DNA from: Micromonospora avicenniae
GTDB lineage: Bacteria; Actinomycetota; Actinomycetes; Mycobacteriales; Micromonosporaceae
Assembly (NCBI RefSeq): GCF_900156065.1
Contig: NZ_FTNF01000001.1
Location: 434,001 to 498,000, forward strand
DNA length: 64,000 bases
Direction: 5' to 3'
The notes under the pieces are model-generated. The model made no database searches. It worked only from the letters and a program-made list of their open reading frames with translations, and had not been told where the DNA came from. Below are positions 59,262-64,000 of this stretch, piece by piece. Position 1 is the stretch's first letter. Every line of letters begins with the position of its first letter. The translations under genes were made by a program, and so were the position numbers.

Positions 59262-61568
59262 ATGGCGCAACCTGACCTGATCCTGACCGCGAGTCTGCGC
59301 CCGGCGGCACTGGACGCGCGGCGCGGCATCGTACGGCTGCACCCGGAGATCCTGACGGCGCTGGACCTGCGCCCGGGCTCCCCGGTCCGGCTCGCCGGCC
59401 GGCGGATCACGGCAGGGATCGTGGCGGCGGCAGCCGCGGACGTGAGCAGATCCCTGCTCTACGCCGACGACCTGACGCTGGGAAACCTCGGGATCCGCGA
59501 CGGCGGCCAGGTGACGGTGACCCCGCTCCCGGTGACCGCCGCCAGCCGGGTCACCCTGGCCGGGCCGGTGGAGATCGTCGCCGCGGTGAGCCCCGAGATG
59601 CTCCGCCTGGCGCTGCTCGGCAAGATGGTCACCGCCGGGGACGACGTGTCGCTGCTGCCCCAGGACGTGCTGCCGGACGCCTCGGTCCGCAGCCTGGTCG
59701 CCGCGGCCCGGCACAGCCTGGCCAACACCGTCGGCTACGCGTGGACCAGCACGCTGCTCACCGTGGTCGGCACCGAGCCGGCCGACAGCGCGCTGGTGAC
59801 CATGGAGACCCTGGTCGGCTGGGAACACGGGCCGGTCACCCACGGCTCCGCGGCCGTCGGAGCGCCCGGCGGCCGCGCGGCCACCGGTGGCGTCGCGCCG
59901 GGCGGGCCGGGCGCGGGCGGCGCGTCGACGGCGCACGCCGTCGACGTACGGGCCGCGGGTGAGCCGGCCGGCGACGCCCGCCAGGTCGAGGCGGTGGCAC
60001 CGGCCGACGCACCGACGGTCGACGAGCTGCCCGGGCTGCGCGCTCAGGCCGAGGAGCTGACCGAGCTGCTCGACCTCGGCTTCCACCACCGGGAGGTGCT
60101 GAACCAGCTGGGCACCGACGTGTCGCTCGGCGTCCTGGTCAGCGGCCCGGCCGGCTCGGGCAAGTCGGCGCTGGTCCACGCGGTGGCGGCGCAGGTCGGG
60201 GCCCGGGTCTTCCCGCTCTGGGCACCCGAGGTCGCCGCACTGACCAACCAGGCCGCCGCCGAGCGGCTGCGCGCCGCCGGAGCCGCGGTCCGGGCCGACG
60301 GGCCGGCCGTGCTGCTGATCACCGACGTGGAGGCACTCGCCCCGGCCGACGAACCCGGCCCGGTGGCCACCGTGTTCCGCCAGGTGCTCGCCGAGACGGT
60401 ACGGGCCGGGTCGGCGGTCGTCTGCACCACCGGCCGCCCGGAGGCGGTCGACCCGGCGCTGCGCGCCCCGGACCTGCTCTCCCTGCGGATCGGCATCCCA
60501 CTGCCCGATCCGGCGTTGCGCCGGGAGCAACTCACCGTGCTCACCCGCCAGGTGCCCCTCGCCGACGACGTCCGGCTGGACGAGATCGCCGGCCGGACCC
60601 CCGGGTTCGTCGCCGCCGACCTGGCCGCGCTGGTCCGCGAGGCCGGCGTGCGGGCGGCACTACGGCAGAAGTCGGCCCAGACGCCGACGGTGGCGATGGC
60701 GGACTTCGTCGCCGCGTTGGAGGTGGTCCGGCCGACCACGATGGCCGCGTCCACCCTGGAGCTGGCCACCGTGACGCTCGACGACGTGGGCGACCTGGTC
60801 GAGGTGAAGCAGATGCTCACCGAGTCGGTGCTCTGGCCGCTGACGTACCCGGACACGTTCGCCCGGCTCGGCGTGCAGCCGCCACGCGGCGTGCTGCTCT
60901 ACGGCCCGCCGGGCTGCGGCAAGACGTACCTGGTGACCGCGCTGGCCGGATCGGGCCGCGCGAACGTGCTCTCGGTGAAGGGTGCCGAACTGCTCTCCAA
61001 GTGGGTCGGCGAGAGCGAACGGGCGGTCCGCGAACTGTTCCGGCGGGCCCGCGAGGCCGCGCCGACCCTGATCTTCCTCGACGAGGTGGACGCGCTCGCC
61101 CCGGTCCGCGGGCAGGCCAGCGACGGCGGTACGACCGACCGCGTGGTGGCCGCTCTCCTCACCGAACTGGACGGGGTGGAGACGCTGCGCAACGTGGTGG
61201 TGGTGGGCGCGACCAACCGGCCCGACCTGATCGACCCGGCGCTGCTACGCCCCGGCCGGCTGGAGCGCCTGGTCTACGTGCCACCACCGGACGGGCCGGC
61301 CCGGAAGGAGATCCTGCGCGCCGCCGCCCGCAACGTCCCCCTCGCACCGGACGTGGACCTCGCCGCGCTCGCCGACGAGTTGGACGGGTTCTCGGCGGCG
61401 GACTGCGCGGCGCTGGTACGCGAGGCGGCGCTGGCCGCGATGCGGGAGTCGTTGAGCGCCTCCACGGTCACCGCCGCGCACGTCGCGGCCGCCCGGAGGC
61501 GGGTCCGCCCCTCCCTGGACCCCACCCAGGTAGCCCGCCTCTCCACCTACGCCAAAACCCACTCCTGA
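59262..61568 (+). CDS. CDC48/VAT-like double AAA+ ATPase
   Basis: A 768-residue protein: N-terminal substrate-recognition domain (1-190, psi-barrel pattern), then D1 and D2 AAA+ modules. D1 has Walker A GPAGSGKS (295-302), but its Walker B reads TDVEA (D355, V356), without the DE pair, so it may bind but not hydrolyse ATP. D2 is canonical: GPPGCGKT (548-555) and FLDEVDAL (D607, E608). The sequence from 200 to 240 is a Gly/Ala/Pro-rich linker. TAGGGT (59250-59255) ends 6 nt before the ATG. Confidence 0.86.
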   Translation: MAQPDLILTASLRPAALDARRGIVRLHPEILTALDLRPGSPVRLAGRRITAGIVAAAAADVSRSLLYADDLTLGNLGIRDGGQVTVTPLPVTAASRVTLAGPVEIVAAVSPEMLRLALLGKMVTAGDDVSLLPQDVLPDASVRSLVAAARHSLANTVGYAWTSTLLTVVGTEPADSALVTMETLVGWEHGPVTHGSAAVGAPGGRAATGGVAPGGPGAGGASTAHAVDVRAAGEPAGDARQVEAVAPADAPTVDELPGLRAQAEELTELLDLGFHHREVLNQLGTDVSLGVLVSGPAGSGKSALVHAVAAQVGARVFPLWAPEVAALTNQAAAERLRAAGAAVRADGPAVLLITDVEALAPADEPGPVATVFRQVLAETVRAGSAVVCTTGRPEAVDPALRAPDLLSLRIGIPLPDPALRREQLTVLTRQVPLADDVRLDEIAGRTPGFVAADLAALVREAGVRAALRQKSAQTPTVAMADFVAALEVVRPTTMAASTLELATVTLDDVGDLVEVKQMLTESVLWPLTYPDTFARLGVQPPRGVLLYGPPGCGKTYLVTALAGSGRANVLSVKGAELLSKWVGESERAVRELFRRAREAAPTLIFLDEVDALAPVRGQASDGGTTDRVVAALLTELDGVETLRNVVVVGATNRPDLIDPALLRPGRLERLVYVPPPDGPARKEILRAAARNVPLAPDVDLAALADELDGFSAADCAALVREAALAAMRESLSASTVTAAHVAAARRRVRPSLDPTQVARLSTYAKTHS

Positions 61569-61574
61569 CCCCAA

Positions 61575-61652
61575 CCCTGACCGGTTGATCAAGAGGTTTG
61601 CGTCAAGTTCGGGCAGGAACTTGACGCAAACCTCTTGATCAACCGGTCAGGG
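61575..61652. terminator. 36-bp perfect hairpin with GATCA core
   Basis: Arms 61575-61610 and 61617-61652 are exact reverse complements around a 6-nt loop, between convergent stops. It contains GATCAAGAGGTT. It is the longest perfect hairpin in the window. Confidence 0.9.
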
Positions 61653-61703
61653 GGTGGGGGCGGTCAGGGGGTGGGGGCGGTCAGGGGGTGGGGGGGCAGG
61701 GGG

Positions 61704-62057
61704 TTAGTCGGTGGGGAGGAGGGGGCCGAGGGGGCCCAGGTCGAGGTTCAGGTCCTCGGGGGCCAGGCCGAAGTGCTCGCGCAGGCCGACCATCTGCTCC
61801 TCCAGCGCCATCAGCGTCACCCCGATCCGCTCGATCTGCTCCTCGTCGAGATCGCCCAGCTCCACCCGGCGCAGCGCCTGCCGCTCCATCAGCTGCCGGA
61901 GCAGCTCGATCACGGTGAGCACGAGGCTGGCCAGTCCCCGCTCGACGGAGTCCCGGTCCACGGCGAGTCGCCGGTCCAGCGGGGTCACCCGGGGCGGTCG
62001 CCACTGTGGCGCGTCCAGTGCGGCGGCCAGTTCGGCCGCCTCGTCGCGCCCGGTCAT
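61704..62057 (-). CDS. gvpK: gas vesicle protein GvpK
   Basis: A 117-residue GvpK. The helical core RDSVERGLASLVLTVIELLR and RQALRRVELGDL is typical. GvpK is a minor vesicle-assembly protein. Last gene of the operon; the ATGA overlap with gvpS (62054-62057) shows coupling. A C-terminal GPLGPLLPTD tail is present. Confidence 0.9.
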   Translation of the reverse strand: MTGRDEAAELAAALDAPQWRPPRVTPLDRRLAVDRDSVERGLASLVLTVIELLRQLMERQALRRVELGDLDEEQIERIGVTLMALEEQMVGLREHFGLAPEDLNLDLGPLGPLLPTD

Positions 62058-62455
62058 TCCCCGGCCCCGAACACATCGCCGACGTCGGCCCCGCGGCCGG
62101 AGGCGGCCCCAGGCACCAGACCGGCGGCACCAGCAGCAGCGGCCCCAGGCGCCAGACCGGCGGCACCAGCAGCAGCGGCCCCAGGCGCCAGACCGGCGGC
62201 GTCGGAGGCGGCGATTCCGGCGCCCGTGTCGGCGGGCGGCCACGCGGCCGGCTCGGGCGGGGCGAGCGCACCGACCGACGCGATCAGGGCACGCAACGAG
62301 ATGCGGACCAGATCCACGTCGGCGATGGCGAGGGTGATGTCACCACTCACCACCACACCGGTGGCCAGGACCCGGTCCAGCAGGTCGACCAGGGCGACCG
62401 GCCGGTACGCCAGGGGGTCGTCGGCACTGTTCGGCGCGAGCGAGGTGGTCACCAT
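62054..62455 (-). CDS. gvpS: gas vesicle protein GvpS (GvpA/J family)
   Basis: A 133-residue GvpA-like protein. The core YRPVALVDLLDRVLATGVVV then GDITLAIADVDLVRISLRAL fits the GvpS/GvpJ subgroup. The C-terminal 60 residues are low-complexity Ala/Gly/Pro, encoded partly by a 36-nt tandem repeat (62111-62201). It overlaps gvpL by 7 nt and gvpK by 4 nt. Confidence 0.85.
   Translation of the reverse strand: MVTTSLAPNSADDPLAYRPVALVDLLDRVLATGVVVSGDITLAIADVDLVRISLRALIASVGALAPPEPAAWPPADTGAGIAASDAAGLAPGAAAAGAAGLAPGAAAAGAAGLVPGAASGRGADVGDVFGAGE
62111..62201. repeat. 36-nt tandem repeat in gvpS
   Basis: Two full 36-nt units (62111-62146 and 62147-62182, one base different) and a 19-nt partial third. 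Each encodes a 12-residue Ala/Gly/Pro block. Confidence 0.85.
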
Positions 62456-63483
62456 GCCGGCCCCCGAACCACAGCGGCGCCCGGGTCCGACGCCGACTCC
62501 CGAACCACCGCCGCGTCGAGGTCCGACGGCGACTTCCGAACCACCGCCGCGTCGAGGTCCGACGGCGACTCCCGAACCACCGCCGCATCGCGGTCCGACG
62601 CGGCCTCCGACGTCGACTCGCCCGCCGGTGCCGGCTCGCGGAGCACGGCGGGCGCGTCCACATCACCGAGCGGCGCGTCGTCGCCGGCCGCCACCGGCCG
62701 TTCCGTCACGAAGGAGTACGGCGGCCACGGGCCGGTGAGTTCCAGCCGCAGCTCCGGATGGCGCTCGGCGAGCGCCTCCACCAGCCGGGCGAAATCGGCC
62801 TGCGCTCCGACGTCCACGAGGTACGCACCGTTGAGCGCCATGGTGGCCGCCACACCCGAGAGCCGCCGGTCCTGCGGCGGATGCCGTCGGGCGACCACCG
62901 CACGCCGCGCGAGCGCCTCGTGCACGGTCGCGGCGACGTGTGCGGCGTCCCGCTGCGCGTCCTCCCGGGCAGCGAGCTGAGCCCGCCGCCGCCGCAGGTA
63001 CGCCGTACCGACCCCGCCCGGCCCGGCGGTCTCCGCGGCCCGGGACGCGACGCCCGGCACCAGGTACCCCTTGACGCCCCACTCACCGCGGCCGGCGAGG
63101 CCGTCGAGCAGGGCGACCAGTTCGCTGCGCCGGCCGGTGAGCGACGCGGTGACCGCGTCGTCGTCGCGGTGCACGGTCGCCAGCCGGGCCGGTACGACGG
63201 CTCCGGTTCCGGCCAGCGCGTCGACCACCCGGTGGTGCGCCCGGGCCGCCTGTTCCAGCCAGCCGAGGTCCTCCAGGTTGCGACGCAGCGCCTCCTCGCC
63301 GTACTCGGTCAGCGGCACGGTGCTCACCACCGCCACCAGACCGTCGGCGCGGACCGGGCGGACCGGTTCGCCCGTCATCCCCGGCACCGTGCTCAGCAAC
63401 CCCAGATCCGCCTCCCGGACGACGCCGTGCAACCAGCGGCCGGCGCCCGCGGCACCGGATCGGGAATCAACCGTCGAGCTCAT
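62449..63483 (-). CDS. gvpL: gas vesicle protein GvpL/GvpF
   Basis: A 344-residue GvpF/L-family protein, which binds GvpA and other Gvp proteins during vesicle nucleation. Family segments GRWLHGVVREADLG, ALRRNLEDLGWLEQAARAH and ALNGAYLVDVGAQADFARLV are present. The C-terminal 75 residues are repeats of SDLDAAVVRESP type, encoded by 36-nt DNA units. The ATG at 63483 overlaps the end of gvpJ by 17 nt. Confidence 0.88.
   Translation of the reverse strand: MSSTVDSRSGAAGAGRWLHGVVREADLGLLSTVPGMTGEPVRPVRADGLVAVVSTVPLTEYGEEALRRNLEDLGWLEQAARAHHRVVDALAGTGAVVPARLATVHRDDDAVTASLTGRRSELVALLDGLAGRGEWGVKGYLVPGVASRAAETAGPGGVGTAYLRRRRAQLAAREDAQRDAAHVAATVHEALARRAVVARRHPPQDRRLSGVAATMALNGAYLVDVGAQADFARLVEALAERHPELRLELTGPWPPYSFVTERPVAAGDDAPLGDVDAPAVLREPAPAGESTSEAASDRDAAVVRESPSDLDAAVVRKSPSDLDAAVVRESASDPGAAVVRGPAW
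62465..62608. repeat. 36-nt tandem repeat in gvpL
   Basis: Four units begin at 62465, 62501, 62537 and 62573; the middle two differ at one base and the outer two are diverged. The unit CGAACCACCGCCGCGTCGAG begins each of the middle copies. It is close to the 36-nt repeat of gvpS but has a different sequence. Confidence 0.85.
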
Positions 63484-63844
63484 CCCACTCCTCCCGTCGG
63501 ACCCCCCGCCGCCGGGCCCGGGCCGCGGCCCGGGGCCGGCGTTCGGCCTCCACCTCTTCGGGATCACGTGGGCCCGGCTCGACGGGCGGGCGGGCCCGCG
63601 AGCTGAGCCAGGGGTCGTGTTCCCACCAGTCGATGCCGATCTGGCGCGCGGTGTCGACCGAGGCGATGACCAGCCGCAGCTTCAGCGTCAGCAACTCGAT
63701 GTCGAGCAGGCTGACCCGGATGTCGCCGGCGATCACGATGCCCCGGTCGAGGACCCGCTCGAGGATGTCGCCGAGGTTGGCCGGCTCGTGCCCGGCCGGC
63801 AGGACCTGGCCGGAGTTCTGCACCACCGATGGCGTACTGCTCAT
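63467..63844 (-). CDS. gvpJ: gas vesicle protein GvpJ (GvpA family)
   Basis: A 125-residue GvpA/J-family protein. LGDILERVLDRGIVIAGDIR and LLDIELLTLKLRLVIASVD with DWWEHDPWLSS are GvpJ hallmarks in actinomycetes. The tail (75-125) is Arg/Glu-rich. ATG with a poor ribosome binding site; the stop of gvpO lies 2 nt upstream. Confidence 0.86.
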   Translation of the reverse strand: MSSTPSVVQNSGQVLPAGHEPANLGDILERVLDRGIVIAGDIRVSLLDIELLTLKLRLVIASVDTARQIGIDWWEHDPWLSSRARPPVEPGPRDPEEVEAERRPRAAARARRRGVRREEWDELDG

Positions 63845-63845
63845 C

Positions 63846-64000
63846 TCAGCCCACCTCGCCCTTCCCCCGCTGGTAGCGCCGCACCCGGCGGTAGCCGAGC
63901 AGGGTGCCGTCGATGTCGAGCTCCACCTCGTAGAGGCCGAGCAGGTCCGTCGACGCGGGGATGCGGCGATCCTCGATCACCTCCACCCCGACCAGCCAGC
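63846..64000 (-). CDS. gvpO: gas vesicle protein GvpO, 5' end beyond the window
   Basis: The last 51 codons of a frame, cut at the window edge. The visible part, WLVGVEVIEDRRIPASTDLL and YEVELDIDGTLLGYRRVRRY, matches the C-terminal half of GvpO. The stop is 1 nt from the gvpJ start. Upstream gvp genes would lie beyond position 64000. Confidence 0.8.
   Translation of the reverse strand, partial: WLVGVEVIEDRRIPASTDLLGLYEVELDIDGTLLGYRRVRRYQRGKGEVG

Noticed and set aside
59166..60530. N-terminal extension of the hydrolase-ABC frame across the AAA+ gene
   Set aside because: It is antisense to the AAA+ ATPase; the ATG at 59165 has its own TACCGT -10.

Overview
The window is high-GC DNA from an actinomycete, most likely of the Micromonosporaceae. 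The signs are G/C-ending codons, frequent GTG starts, a mycothiol synthase, actinobacterial GlnR- and Nur-like regulators, PHO boxes, a SAM-IV riboswitch and Streptomyces-type gas vesicle genes. Most of it looks like conserved core chromosome. From memory, much of the gene order (Nur/YgfZ, GlnR, MshD, Pst, Pit, GroEL/Csp/threonine synthase) resembles the middle of Streptomyces chromosomes; this was not checked. I found no rRNA, tRNA, CRISPR array, IS element or prophage.

Layout. 1-2.7 kb: an operator-like dyad between divergent leaderless promoters, an alpha/beta hydrolase, then two pentanucleotide-type repeat tracts flanking a 46-bp palindrome, and an asparaginase. 2.7-9.8 kb: BKACE enzyme, YgfZ, Nur-like regulator, class IV aminotransferase, nitrobindin-like protein, DsrE and SCP2 proteins, and a glycogen-debranching-type hydrolase. 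9.9-15.4 kb: anchored unknowns, a rhodanese/DUF1416 pair behind a Cys-rich leader peptide, and glnR. 15.5-27.4 kb: a deacetylase and mshD, then phosphate genes: pstSCAB behind an 11-nt-phased PHO array, pit with its DUF47 partner behind another PHO box, and a PPK2 kinase. 27.5-45.2 kb: DinG-like helicase, membrane proteins, an orphan GroES-like protein, a PrsW protease, a SAM-IV-controlled class V PLP enzyme, GlcD- and GlpD-like dehydrogenases, a polytopic membrane subtilase and a GNAT. 45.3-54.4 kb: groEL with two CIRCE operators, a cold-shock protein, paaN, and a threonine-synthase-like enzyme behind a SAM-I riboswitch. 54.7-64 kb: a lipoprotein, an ABC exporter whose ATPase is fused to an exported hydrolase, a CDC48-like AAA+ ATPase, and the 3' part of a gas vesicle operon (gvpO-J-F/L-S-K) cut by the window edge.

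Regulation is unusually readable. More than 20 genes have a TANNNT -10 hexamer 6-8 nt before the start codon and no ribosome binding site, so they are probably leaderless; this fixes many start codons. Three sulfur/methionine control devices (Cys-rich leader peptide, SAM-IV, SAM-I) sit in front of three sulfur- or homoserine-related genes, and phosphate genes carry PHO boxes. Most convergent gene pairs are separated by long, near-perfect hairpins; three of these share the core GATCANGAGGTT.
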